Shown piece by piece: positions 36,823 through 44,492 of a stretch of 64,000 nt of DNA. The notes under the pieces are model-generated. The model had not been told where the DNA came from. It was given only the letters and a program-made list of their open reading frames with translations, and made no database searches. This DNA is from Geminicoccaceae bacterium (GTDB lineage: Bacteria > Pseudomonadota > Alphaproteobacteria > Geminicoccales > Geminicoccaceae), in the NCBI GenBank assembly GCA_025999455.1, contig AP024683.1, forward strand, positions 3,226,451-3,290,450. Direction: 5' to 3'. The position numbers were made by a program, and so were the translations under genes. Position 1 is the first letter of the stretch; the number at the start of each line of letters is the position of its first letter.

Positions 36823-36975
36823 ATGTCGGCTGCCGAGGATCCCGAGCTCGCCACGGCTGAGGCGTTCGTCGCCTGGATGGCGCACCAGCCGACGCGCCAC
36901 GCGATGGTGGAAGGCCGTCTCGTGACGGTGGCGGGTGGCTCGAACGCCCACGTGACGGTCGCCGGTACGGCCTAA
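36823..36975 (+). pseudogene. Truncated Uma2 family gene (N-terminal relic)
   Basis: A 50-codon open frame reading MSAAEDPELATAEAFVAWM and then HQPTRHAMVEGRLVTVAGGS with NAHVTVAG, ending at TAA. This matches the first 45 or so residues of Uma2 proteins (EEFLAW, RYELVDGRIVAMAGG, AHNxIAG) and stops before the catalytic core. The intact paralogue at 3152 shows the same layout. It lies between the divergent rplU promoter and the molybdopterin oxidoreductase gene. Downstream sequence shows no continuation of the domain in any frame, so it is a degraded copy rather than a simple frameshift. Confidence 0.7.
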
Positions 36976-36993
36976 GCCGAGGCGCTCGACCGC

Positions 36994-39099
36994 TCACGCG
37001 GCCGCCACCGCGCGGGCGCGCGCGGCCACGGCTGGCCCGACCACCGGCTCCATCCAAACGGCCGTGTCGTGGATCGCCGCACCCCCCGAGGGCGGTGAGG
37101 GATCGGCGCCGATCAGCGCGTTGATCCCGATCCCACCTTCCCAGAAGCGGTTCGGCCAGATGCTCTCGACCACGATCGTGTCGCGGTGCTGGCCCGCGCG
37201 CCCCGCGACGTGGACCGTCACGACCCCGCGCTCGTTGCCGAGCCGGACGCGGTCGCCGTCCGCGAGCCCGAGCTCGGCCATGACCTCGGGGTGAACGAGC
37301 GCGGTCGGCCGGCCCTCCCGGCGGACGCTCGAGGCCGTCTCGGTGAAGCTCGTGTTGAGGAACTGACGGGCCGGGGCGGCGACGAGCCGGAAGGGCTTTT
37401 CCGGGCTCACCTCGTCGATCACCGGCAGATGGTCGGGAAGCTTCGGCATGAGGTGGCCCATCGGGCCCATCGACGCCCAATCCGGGCGGAAGCGGAACTT
37501 GCCGTCGGGGGTCGCGAAGCCGGTCCGGAAATGCGCCGTCGCTTCGTCGGGAAGCGCATCCCAGCCGCCCGCCCGCCAGACCGTCTCGGCGTCCGGCCAG
37601 CCCGACCGGCGCAAGAAATCGTCGACCATCTCCCATTCGCTCATCGCGAAACCGGGATGCTCCGCGCCCACCCGGCGCGCGAGCTCGCAGATCACCCAGT
37701 GGTTCGAACGGCACTCGGCGAAAGGCTCGAAGATCTTCTTGTGGACCTGGATGCGGGAATGGGCGCTCGCCTGGTAGACGTCCTCGTGCTCGAGGAACAT
37801 CGTGGCCGGCAAGACGATGTCGGCCATCTCGGCGGTCTCGGTGAGGAACTGCTCGTGTACCGCCACGAAAAGGTCCTCACGCGCGAAGCCCCGGTGCACC
37901 TTCGCGAGTTCGGGAGCGATGCACATCGGGTTCGTGCTCTGGATCAGCATCGCCGTGACCGGCGGGCCGCCCTGGAGCGCGTCGCGCTCGCCCACGAGGA
38001 TCGGGCCGATCCGTGACTGGTCGAGCGCCCGGGTCGAAGGATCGAGCACGTCGAGCCCCTCGAGCAGCGTTTTGTCCCAATGGTAGAGGTCGCCCATGTT
38101 GTAGAGGGCGCCGCCACCGGGATGCTGCCAGGCCCCCGAGATCACGGCGAGGCAGGAGGCGGCGTGCATGACCGCCGCCCCGTTGCGCGAGCGGGTGAAG
38201 CCGAAGCCGAGCCGCAGCCAGGAGCGCTTCGTGCTGCCGTAGAGCCGGGCGAAGGCGCGGATCCGCTCGGCCGGAAGGCCCGTGATCGCCGCCGCCCATT
38301 CGGGCGTGCGCGTGCGGAAATGCGCACGGAGCTCGGCCACGGGCGTATCCGAGACGCGCTCCAGATAGGGGAGATCGGCGAAGCCCTCCTCGAACAGCAC
38401 GTGCGCCACGGCGCAGGCGAGCGCCCCGTCGGTGCCGGGCCGGGGGGCCAGGTGCAGATCGGCCTGCTCGGCGGTGGCCGACCGGTAGGGGTCGATGACG
38501 ACGAAGGTGGCACCCCGCTTCTTCGCTCGTGCCACGTGCGTCATGAGGTTGACGTGGGTGTGGACCGGGTTGCAGCCCCAGACGACCAGGAGATCGGCGT
38601 GCTCGCCCGCTTCGGTCGCGGGCACGCCCCAGCGCTTGCCGTGCCCGGCCCGCCAGCCCGTGTCGGAAAGCAGCACGCAGATCGTCGAGAAAAAGCGGCT
38701 GTAGCGCTTGGCGTGCGTGAGCCGGTTGATCCCGTCGCGGTTCACGAGGCCCATCGTGCCGGCGTACCAGTAGGGCCAGACCGTCTCCGGGCCGAAGCGG
38801 CGTTCGGCCGAAAGAAACGCCTCGGCGATCCGGTCGAGGGCCTCCTCCCAGGAGATCCGTCGGAACTGGCCGGAGCCCTTGGGCCCGGTGCGCAGGAGCG
38901 GAAAGCCCAGCCGCTCGGGATGGTGGTAGCGTTCGGCGTAGCGCGCGACCTTGGCGCAGATCACCCCGGCCGTGAAGGGGTTGCGCTCGGAGCCTCTGAC
39001 CTTGCCGAGCCGGCCCTCGGCCGTGCGCTCGACCTCGAGGGCGCACACGCTCGGGCAATCGTGCGGGCAGACGCTCGGATGGAAGGTCGATCCGCTCAT
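36994..39099 (-). CDS. Molybdopterin-dependent oxidoreductase (DMSO reductase family)
   Basis: A 701-residue catalytic subunit of the DMSO-reductase family. The N-terminal [4Fe-4S] site has Cys11, Cys15, Cys19 and Cys48 (CPHDCPSVC and GVICAKV). The cofactor domains follow with WEEALDRIAEAFL, WGCNPVHTHVNLM, IDPYRSATAEQAD, QHPGGGALYN, and the C-terminal dinucleotide-binding domain HPEVMAELGLADGDRVRLGNERG. No Tat signal is seen, so it is cytosolic. No partner electron-transfer subunit is adjacent. Substrate unknown. The ATG at 39099 follows a GGAG site; a longer frame upstream is unlikely to be translated. Confidence 0.92.
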   Translation of the reverse strand: MSGSTFHPSVCPHDCPSVCALEVERTAEGRLGKVRGSERNPFTAGVICAKVARYAERYHHPERLGFPLLRTGPKGSGQFRRISWEEALDRIAEAFLSAERRFGPETVWPYWYAGTMGLVNRDGINRLTHAKRYSRFFSTICVLLSDTGWRAGHGKRWGVPATEAGEHADLLVVWGCNPVHTHVNLMTHVARAKKRGATFVVIDPYRSATAEQADLHLAPRPGTDGALACAVAHVLFEEGFADLPYLERVSDTPVAELRAHFRTRTPEWAAAITGLPAERIRAFARLYGSTKRSWLRLGFGFTRSRNGAAVMHAASCLAVISGAWQHPGGGALYNMGDLYHWDKTLLEGLDVLDPSTRALDQSRIGPILVGERDALQGGPPVTAMLIQSTNPMCIAPELAKVHRGFAREDLFVAVHEQFLTETAEMADIVLPATMFLEHEDVYQASAHSRIQVHKKIFEPFAECRSNHWVICELARRVGAEHPGFAMSEWEMVDDFLRRSGWPDAETVWRAGGWDALPDEATAHFRTGFATPDGKFRFRPDWASMGPMGHLMPKLPDHLPVIDEVSPEKPFRLVAAPARQFLNTSFTETASSVRREGRPTALVHPEVMAELGLADGDRVRLGNERGVVTVHVAGRAGQHRDTIVVESIWPNRFWEGGIGINALIGADPSPPSGGAAIHDTAVWMEPVVGPAVAARARAVAAA

Positions 39100-39190
39100 C
39101 GAAGGCTCCTCGGACCCGGCGGGCGACCGGGTGCTCCTTCCGGAGCATCGGCGCACCGGCACGCCCGGGCAAGAGCGAGCCGGGTCGGGC

Positions 39191-40138
39191 TCAGACGACG
39201 CGGTGCAAGAGCTCACGACCGGCCGCGAGCCTGCGGCAGTTCTCGACCGCCACGGCGAGCGAGCGCTCCAGCGTCTCGGGCGTGAGCCAGGCGAGGTGGG
39301 GCGTCAGGACGACCTCCGGCCGGGCGAGCAGCGGATGGTCGGCGGGCAAGGGTTCGCGGGCGAAGACGTCGAGCCCGGCTCCGAGAAGATGCCCGCTCTC
39401 GAGCGCGGCCGAGAGGGCCGCCTCGTCGACGAGGCCGCCACGGGCCGTGTTGATCAACACCGCCCCGCGCTTCATCCGCGCGATCCGCTCGGCCGAAAGG
39501 AAGCCCGCCGTCTCGGGCGTGAGCGGGAGGTGGAGCGAGACGACGTCGCTCGTGGCCAGGAGCTCCTCGAGCGGCAGGAAGCGGGCGGGTGCGTCCGGCA
39601 GCTCGCGCCGGCTCCAATAGACCGGCTCGGCACCGAGGGCCGCGAGCACCGGGGCCAGGAGCCGCGGCACCGCCCCCATGCCGACGAGGCCGACCCGCCG
39701 GCCGCCGAGCTCGCCCAGCCGATCGGCGAGATCCTCGGGCAACGTCCAGCCGCGGCCGGCGCGGGTCTCGCGATCGAGCCAGGCGATCCGCCGGAGCACC
39801 GCGAGCAGGAGGGCGAGCGTCGCTTCGGCCACCGCCCGGCTGTTGGTCCCCGGCATGTTGCAGACCGCGATCCCGCGTGCCCGACAGGCCTCGAGATCGA
39901 TCGTGTTGACGCCCACCCCGATCTTCTGGACGAGCCGGAGCCGCGGTGCCGCCTCGAGCAGAGCGGCGGTCACGGGCTCGAGCACGTGCCAGAGCACCTC
40001 GGTCTCGGGCAGCACCGCCTCGAGCCCGGCGCGGTCGCCGGCCGGCACGACCACGACCTCGATCCCTCGCGGGGCGAGTGCTGCGAGCCGGGCGCGCAGA
40101 CCCGGGCTCGCTTCGTGATGGAACAGAACGCGTTGCAT
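39191..40138 (-). CDS. D-2-hydroxyacid dehydrogenase
   Basis: A 315-residue NAD(P)-dependent dehydrogenase. Catalytic residues are visible in NTARGGLVDEAAL (Arg), FAREPLPADHPL (Glu) and LTPHLAWLTPET (His). The nucleotide-binding loop is VGLVGMGAVPRLLAP, with Pro where the third Gly of GxGxxG normally is. Likely activity is reduction of hydroxypyruvate, glyoxylate or another 2-oxoacid. It is divergent from a kinase-enolase pair. The 95-bp gap between the start codons contains a perfect 16-bp palindrome. Confidence 0.9.
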   Translation of the reverse strand: MQRVLFHHEASPGLRARLAALAPRGIEVVVVPAGDRAGLEAVLPETEVLWHVLEPVTAALLEAAPRLRLVQKIGVGVNTIDLEACRARGIAVCNMPGTNSRAVAEATLALLLAVLRRIAWLDRETRAGRGWTLPEDLADRLGELGGRRVGLVGMGAVPRLLAPVLAALGAEPVYWSRRELPDAPARFLPLEELLATSDVVSLHLPLTPETAGFLSAERIARMKRGAVLINTARGGLVDEAALSAALESGHLLGAGLDVFAREPLPADHPLLARPEVVLTPHLAWLTPETLERSLAVAVENCRRLAAGRELLHRVV

Positions 40139-40182
40139 CGGCTCGCTGCCCGACGCAGCCTCGGTTCGAGAGGAAAGCTCGC

Positions 40183-40198
40183 ACCGGCGGCCGCCGGT
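40183..40198. promoter_or_regulatory. Perfect 16-bp palindrome in the divergent dehydrogenase/kinase promoter region
   Basis: ACCGGCGGCCGCCGGT is fully self-complementary and directly abuts a minus-strand TTGCCG (40204-40199). It is well placed to be an operator acting on both divergent units, but GC palindromes are common in such DNA. Confidence 0.35.
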
Positions 40199-40233
40199 CG
40201 GCAACCCCGCGGCACCCGAGAGACCCGCCTCGG

Positions 40234-41244
40234 ATGATGGAAACCGACAGTTCGCGCGTGATGCATGCCGTCCTCTGCCGGGCCGGGCTCGCCCGCCCGG
40301 ACGTGGCGCCGGTCATGCATCCGCTCACGGGCGGGGTTTCCTCCGACATCTGGCGGGTGGAGCTCCCGGATCGGACGGTCTGCGTCAAGCGCGCGCTCGC
40401 CAAGCTCAAGGTCGAGGCGGATTGGCGCGCGCCGCTCGAACGCTCCGCCTACGAGGCGGCGTTCCTCGAGACGGTCGCTCGCATCCTGCCCGAAGCGGTA
40501 CCGGCGCTTCTGCATTACGATCGGATCGCGGGGGCGCTCGTCATGCCCTATCTCGACCCGGCCGAGCACCGGCTCTGGAAGGCCGAGCTCGCGGCCGGCC
40601 GGGCCGAGCCGGAGGTGGCGGCCGCGGTGGGTGCGCGGCTCGTCCGGCTCCATCGCGCGACCGCGATCGACACGCGGGTCGCGGCGCGCTTCGCCACCGA
40701 CACGATCTTCCACGCCATCCGCCTCGAGCCCTATCTCCTCGCCACCGCCCGGCGTCATCCCGACCTCGCCCCGGCCCTCGAGCGCCTCGCGCGGCGCACG
40801 GCCGGCACCAAGCTCGCCCTCGTCCACGGTGACGTGAGCCCCAAGAACATCCTCGTGGGCCCGCGCGGTCCCGTGTTCCTCGACGCGGAATGCGCCTGGT
40901 ACGGTGATCCGGCCTTCGATCTCGCCTTCTGCCTCAATCACCTCTTCTTGAAATGCGCCTGGGTGCCGGCAGCGGCGAAGGGGTTCCTCGCCTGCTTCGA
41001 CGCGCTCCTCGAGGCCTACATGGACGGGGTCGTCTGGGAGCCGCGCGGCGCCCTCGAAGCGCGCGTCGCCACGCTCTTGCCGGGCCTCTTTCTCGCCCGG
41101 ATCGACGGCAAGTCGCCGGTCGAGTACCTGACCGAGGAGGCCCAGAAGGCGATGGTGCGGCGGGTGGCGCGCAGCTTCCTCGCCCACCCCGAACGGACGC
41201 TCGCGCCGCTGCGCGCGGCCTGGGCCGCGGAGGTGGGGGCATGA
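40234..41244 (+). CDS. Phosphotransferase with APH/choline-kinase fold
   Basis: A 336-residue small-molecule kinase of the aminoglycoside phosphotransferase superfamily. The Brenner motif is LVHGDVSPKNILV, and the metal-binding segment is VFLDAECAWYGDPAFDLA. The N-lobe has LTGGVSSDIWRVEL and the ATP-binding Lys in VCVKRALAKL. Resistance function is unlikely; the superfamily phosphorylates many alcohols. Its stop overlaps the start of the enolase-like gene (ATGA). A hydroxyacid such as glycerate would make chemical sense as substrate; this is inference. Confidence 0.85.
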   Translation: MMETDSSRVMHAVLCRAGLARPDVAPVMHPLTGGVSSDIWRVELPDRTVCVKRALAKLKVEADWRAPLERSAYEAAFLETVARILPEAVPALLHYDRIAGALVMPYLDPAEHRLWKAELAAGRAEPEVAAAVGARLVRLHRATAIDTRVAARFATDTIFHAIRLEPYLLATARRHPDLAPALERLARRTAGTKLALVHGDVSPKNILVGPRGPVFLDAECAWYGDPAFDLAFCLNHLFLKCAWVPAAAKGFLACFDALLEAYMDGVVWEPRGALEARVATLLPGLFLARIDGKSPVEYLTEEAQKAMVRRVARSFLAHPERTLAPLRAAWAAEVGA

Positions 41245-42527
41245 GCCGCACGCGGATCGTGGCGGTGCGCGGCCGGCGGGTCTGGGACAGCCGCGGCCGA
41301 CCCACGGTCGAGGCCGAGGTCGAGCTCGCTTGCGGCGCCACGGCCCGCGCGATCGCCCCGGCCGGGGCCTCGACCGGCTCGCTCGAGGCGATCGACCGGC
41401 GCGACGGCGGCGCGCGGCTCGGCGGCCTCGACGTCGGCGGTGCCGTCGCCGCCATCTCGGATGAGATCGCCCGCGCGCTCTCGGGCCTCGATGCCGCCGA
41501 TCAGGAAGCGATCGACGCGCGGCTGATCGAGCTCGACGGCACGCCGCAAAAAGCCCGTCTCGGCGCCAACGCGCTGGTCGCCACCTCGATGGCGGTCGCC
41601 TGGGCGGCGGCCGCGGCGCACGGGCTGCCGCTCTGGCGCTGGCTCGGTGGGGCCGAGGCCCGCACCCTGCCCCTTCCCGAGATCCAGATCCTGGGCGGCG
41701 GCAAGCACGCCGCCGGCCGTCTCGACGTGCAGGACTTCCTCCTGGTCTGCCCCGGTGCCGAAAGCTTCGCCCAGGCGCTGGAGTGGACCGCCGAGGTCTA
41801 CCACGCCGCGGGAGCCCTCCTGGCCGAGGCCGGCCGGCTCCAGGGCGTGGCCGACGAGGGCGGCTTCTGGCCGGCCTTCGAGGGCAACGAGCAGGCGCTC
41901 GAGCTCCTCCTCCGCGCCATCGAGCGCGCCGGCCTGCGACCGATCGAGCAGGTGGCGATCGCCCTCGACGTCGCGGCCTCGAGCTTCGGCCGAGCCGGCC
42001 GCTACCGCCTCGCCGCCGAGGGCCGCGAGCTCGACACGGCCGGGATGATCGAGCTGCTTTCGGGCTGGATCGAGCGCTACCCGATCGTCTCGATCGAGGA
42101 TCCTTTGGCCGAGGACGACGGCGAAGGCTTCCGCGCCTTCACCGCCCGCTTCCGCGGCCGCGTCCAGATCGTGGGCGACGACCTCCTCGTGACCTCGGCC
42201 GAGCGGGTCCGCCGGGCGTCCGCCGAGGGCTGGTGCGACACGGTCCTTTTGAAGCCCAACCAGGTCGGCACGTTGAGCGAGACCCGTGCCGCCTTCGAAG
42301 CGGCGCGCGCCGCCGGCATGGGGGCGATCGTCTCGGCGCGCTCGGGCGAAAGCGAGGACGTGACGATCGTCCATCTCGCCGTGGGCTGGGGCGTGCCGCA
42401 GCTCAAGGTCGGCTCCTTCGCCCGCTCCGAGCGCATGGCCAAGTGGAACGAGGCGCTCCGCATCGAGGAGGCGCTCGGCCGCCGCGCCCGTTTCGCCGGC
42501 GCCGCGGCGCTCGTGCGCCGTCGCTGA
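41241..42527 (+). CDS. Enolase-like protein with altered active-site positions
   Basis: A 428-residue enolase-family protein. Family blocks are VWDSRGRPTVEAEV, GASTGSLEA, ADEGGFWP (catalytic Glu206), metal ligands Asp243, Glu286 and Asp313/314, LLKPNQVGTLSET (Lys338) and LKVGSFARSERMAKWNE (Lys389). Two positions differ from true enolases: the QEFM Glu is Asp165 (QDFLLV), and the His of SHRSGET is Ala366 (SARSGESED). The GGxHA His is kept (His156). It may still convert a 2-phospho-hydroxyacid to an enol phosphate, perhaps with another substrate than 2-phosphoglycerate. It is translationally coupled to the kinase; a housekeeping enolase should exist elsewhere. Confidence 0.88.
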   Translation: MSRTRIVAVRGRRVWDSRGRPTVEAEVELACGATARAIAPAGASTGSLEAIDRRDGGARLGGLDVGGAVAAISDEIARALSGLDAADQEAIDARLIELDGTPQKARLGANALVATSMAVAWAAAAAHGLPLWRWLGGAEARTLPLPEIQILGGGKHAAGRLDVQDFLLVCPGAESFAQALEWTAEVYHAAGALLAEAGRLQGVADEGGFWPAFEGNEQALELLLRAIERAGLRPIEQVAIALDVAASSFGRAGRYRLAAEGRELDTAGMIELLSGWIERYPIVSIEDPLAEDDGEGFRAFTARFRGRVQIVGDDLLVTSAERVRRASAEGWCDTVLLKPNQVGTLSETRAAFEAARAAGMGAIVSARSGESEDVTIVHLAVGWGVPQLKVGSFARSERMAKWNEALRIEEALGRRARFAGAAALVRRR

Positions 42528-42575
42528 GCCCGGGCGCTGCGGCGCGAACGAAAAGCTGCTACGCTCGGTTCCGCC

Positions 42576-42902
42576 ATGGGCATCAACACGCTCGAGATCG
42601 CCAATCGGCTCAAGGCAGCGGAGCGGGAAGGCCGCACCGCCGAGGAGATCGCGCTCGTCTTCCAGGAGGTCTTCGAACAGCAGCTCGGCCAACTCGTCAC
42701 CAAGGACTACCTCCACGCCGAGCTCGACCGGCTCAAGGCCGAACTCCGCAGCGAAATCGCCGAGCTGCGCGGCGAGATGCAGGTGCTGCGCGCCGACATG
42801 GAAAAGATGGAGCTCCGGCTCACCAACGCGCTCACCATGCGGATGGCGGCGCTCGTGGCGGGCGCGGTCGCGGTCCTGGGCGGGCTGAACATCTTTTTCT
42901 GA
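42576..42902 (+). CDS. Coiled-coil protein with C-terminal membrane anchor (copy 1, short)
   Basis: A 108-residue protein, DUF1640-like in layout. The globular-looking start MGINTLEIANRLKAAEREG is followed by TAEEIALVFQEVFEQQLGQL, then a coiled coil of hendecads (LKAELRSEIAE LRGEMQVLRAD), and one hydrophobic helix at the extreme C-terminus ending LGGLNIFF. It would be a tail-anchored membrane protein with the coil in the cytosol. A nearly identical N-terminus and anchor occur in the next gene, so these are tandem duplicates. Function unknown. TACGCT 10 bp upstream of the ATG may be a -10 element, though close to the start. Confidence 0.8.
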   Translation: MGINTLEIANRLKAAEREGRTAEEIALVFQEVFEQQLGQLVTKDYLHAELDRLKAELRSEIAELRGEMQVLRADMEKMELRLTNALTMRMAALVAGAVAVLGGLNIFF

Positions 42903-43056
42903 TGGCTCGGTTTCCCTCGCGGGCCTTTCAGTTCGCGGGGAACCGCCGTTCGGCGTAACGCCCGTAGCGTGACCGTGGGCGAGCCGGCGCCCGTACCCGC
43001 GGCCCCGTCCGAAAAGGGTGCGGTTCCGAGCGATCGAAGCTACGCTCCACGTGGCC

Positions 43057-43590
43057 ATGGGCATCAACACGCTCGAGATCGCCAATCGGCTCGAGGCAGC
43101 GGAGCGGGAAGGCCGCACCGCCGAGGAGATCGCGCTGGTCTTCCAGGAGGTCTTCGAGCAGCAGCTCGGTCAGCTCGTCACGAAAGACTACCTCCACGCC
43201 GAGCTCGACCGGCTGCGGGCCGAGTTCCGTGCCGAGATCGCCCAACTCCGCACCGAGATGGCCGAGCTGCGAGCCGAGCTCAAAGGCGAAATCGCCGCGC
43301 TGCGAGCCGAGCTCAAAGGCGAAACCGCCGCGCTGCGAGCCGAGCTCAAAGACGAACTCGCCGCGCTGCGAGCCGAGCTCAAAAGCGAACTCGGCCAGCT
43401 CCGCAACGAGCTCGAGGGTGACATCGCCGATCTGCGGAGCGACTCGCTGGGGTTGCGCGGCGAGCTGCAGGTGCTGCGCGCCGACATGGAAAAAATGGAG
43501 CTCAGGATCACCAACGCTCCGACCGTCCGGCTCGGCGCCCTGATCGCCGGCGCAGTCGCCGTTTTGGGCGGTCTCAACATCTTTTTCTGA
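43057..43590 (+). CDS. Coiled-coil protein with C-terminal membrane anchor (copy 2, expanded)
   Basis: A 177-residue paralogue of the preceding gene. The first 55 residues and the last 30 match copy 1 almost exactly; the coil between them is longer by about 70 residues. The insert is a run of 11-residue repeats of the type LRAELKGEIAA, encoded by near-identical 33-bp units at 43267-43398, then degrading into LRNELEGDIAD and LRSDSLG. Hendecads favour a near-straight coil, so the protein is a longer rod on the same anchor. ATG 43057 matches copy 1. The downstream hydrolase gene is convergent, 24 bp away. Confidence 0.82.
   Translation: MGINTLEIANRLEAAEREGRTAEEIALVFQEVFEQQLGQLVTKDYLHAELDRLRAEFRAEIAQLRTEMAELRAELKGEIAALRAELKGETAALRAELKDELAALRAELKSELGQLRNELEGDIADLRSDSLGLRGELQVLRADMEKMELRITNAPTVRLGALIAGAVAVLGGLNIFF
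43267..43398 (+). repeat. Four 33-bp in-frame tandem repeats
   Basis: Units begin at 43267, 43300, 43333 and 43366, each starting CTGCGAGCCGAGCTCAAA. They encode 11-residue hendecads inside the second coiled-coil gene. A degenerate fifth unit starts at 43399. Confidence 0.9.
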
Positions 43591-43614
43591 CTCCGCCGCC
43601 ACGACGCAGCGGTT

Positions 43615-44340
43615 TCAGCTCCGCGTCCCCGGGGCGACGCGAAGAAGATCCTCGAGCGCCGCGGCCAACAGCTCCGGGGAGGTCACGTGCGGGCTGTGAC
43701 TCGCGTCGAGCTCGCGCAGCGTCCATCCCGGCTCGGTGGCGGCGCGCCGGGCGAACCGGCGGAAGCCGTCTTCGGGGCCGACCCGCGTACAGTAGAGATA
43801 GGCACGAGGCAGCGGCGGGATCGCGCTCGTGGGCAGGGGTTGCTCGAAGGTACGGATCGGCTGCGGCAGCCGGCGAGGCCGGGCGTAGACGACGTCCTCC
43901 GCGGAGGTGTCGGGCGGCTGCGGCAGCGGCGGGATCCGCCACCCCTCCCCTTCCGCGACCGCCGCGGCGCGCAGACGGGCCGCAACCTCGGGAGGTGCGA
44001 GCTCGAACAAGGATTGCCCGGGCTCGGGCACGAACGCGTCGAGATAGACGAGCCGGCACAAGCGTTCCGGCCGACGCTGGGCGACGCCCGTCGCCACCAT
44101 GCCGCCGTAGGAATGGCCGATCAGGACGACGTCTTGGAGGTCTTCGCAGTCGAGCAGGCCCACGACGTCGCGGACGTGGGTCTCGAGGTCGACGGCGGGG
44201 CTCGCGAGATGGCCCCGCTCGCCGAGCCCGGTGAGGGTGGGAGTCCAGAGATCGTGGCCGGCCGCTGTCCAGATGGGCCGCATCTTGCGCCACGCCCAGC
44301 CGCCCGACCAGGCGCCGTGCGCCACGACGATCGTGGCCAT
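43615..44340 (-). CDS. Alpha/beta-fold hydrolase (esterase)
   Basis: A 241-residue alpha/beta hydrolase of the type annotated as EstA or pyrethroid/salicylate-esterase-like. The oxyanion segment is VVAHGAWSGGWAW, the nucleophile elbow is LIGHSYGGMVATG (Ser), an Asp follows in VYLDAFVPEPGQSL, and the catalytic His is in DASHSPHVTSPELL. No signal peptide. Substrate unknown. Its promoter is at 44371-44399, back to back with that of dctP. Confidence 0.88.
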   Translation of the reverse strand: MATIVVAHGAWSGGWAWRKMRPIWTAAGHDLWTPTLTGLGERGHLASPAVDLETHVRDVVGLLDCEDLQDVVLIGHSYGGMVATGVAQRRPERLCRLVYLDAFVPEPGQSLFELAPPEVAARLRAAAVAEGEGWRIPPLPQPPDTSAEDVVYARPRRLPQPIRTFEQPLPTSAIPPLPRAYLYCTRVGPEDGFRRFARRAATEPGWTLRELDASHSPHVTSPELLAAALEDLLRVAPGTRS

Positions 44341-44370
44341 CGACCGATCTCCCCCAGCCGAATCGACAGG

Positions 44371-44399
44371 AGGCTAAGGGGCTCGCGCGGGTGGGACAA
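44371..44399 (-). promoter_or_regulatory. Predicted promoter of the hydrolase gene
   Basis: Minus strand TTGTCC (44399-44394), 17 bp, TAGCCT (44376-44371), 30 bp before ATG 44340. Confidence 0.5.
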
Positions 44400-44410
44400 G
44401 CGGCCCGCCG

Positions 44411-44439
44411 TTGCGGGTCGCGACGGGGCTGGCTACCGT
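44411..44439 (+). promoter_or_regulatory. Predicted promoter of the TRAP transporter genes
   Basis: TTGCGG (44411-44416), 17 bp, TACCGT (44434-44439); the ATG of dctP follows 53 bp later with a GGAGG site before it. It is back to back with the hydrolase promoter. Confidence 0.5.
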
Positions 44440-44492
44440 GTCCAGCGCGCCGCGATCCGAGCCCGGCGCGTCGAGAGGAGCCCGGAGGCATC

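Noticed and set aside
39132-39147. Hairpin TGCTCC-TTCC-GGAGCA between the hydroxyacid dehydrogenase and molybdopterin genes as a terminator
   Set aside because: The stem is only six bp with no T-tract; too weak to call.
40234-41244. Aminoglycoside resistance gene
   Set aside because: Only the general APH/choline-kinase fold is visible; the coupling to an enolase paralogue points to metabolism.
43267-43398. CRISPR-like direct repeats
   Set aside because: Units are contiguous without spacers and encode in-frame hendecads.
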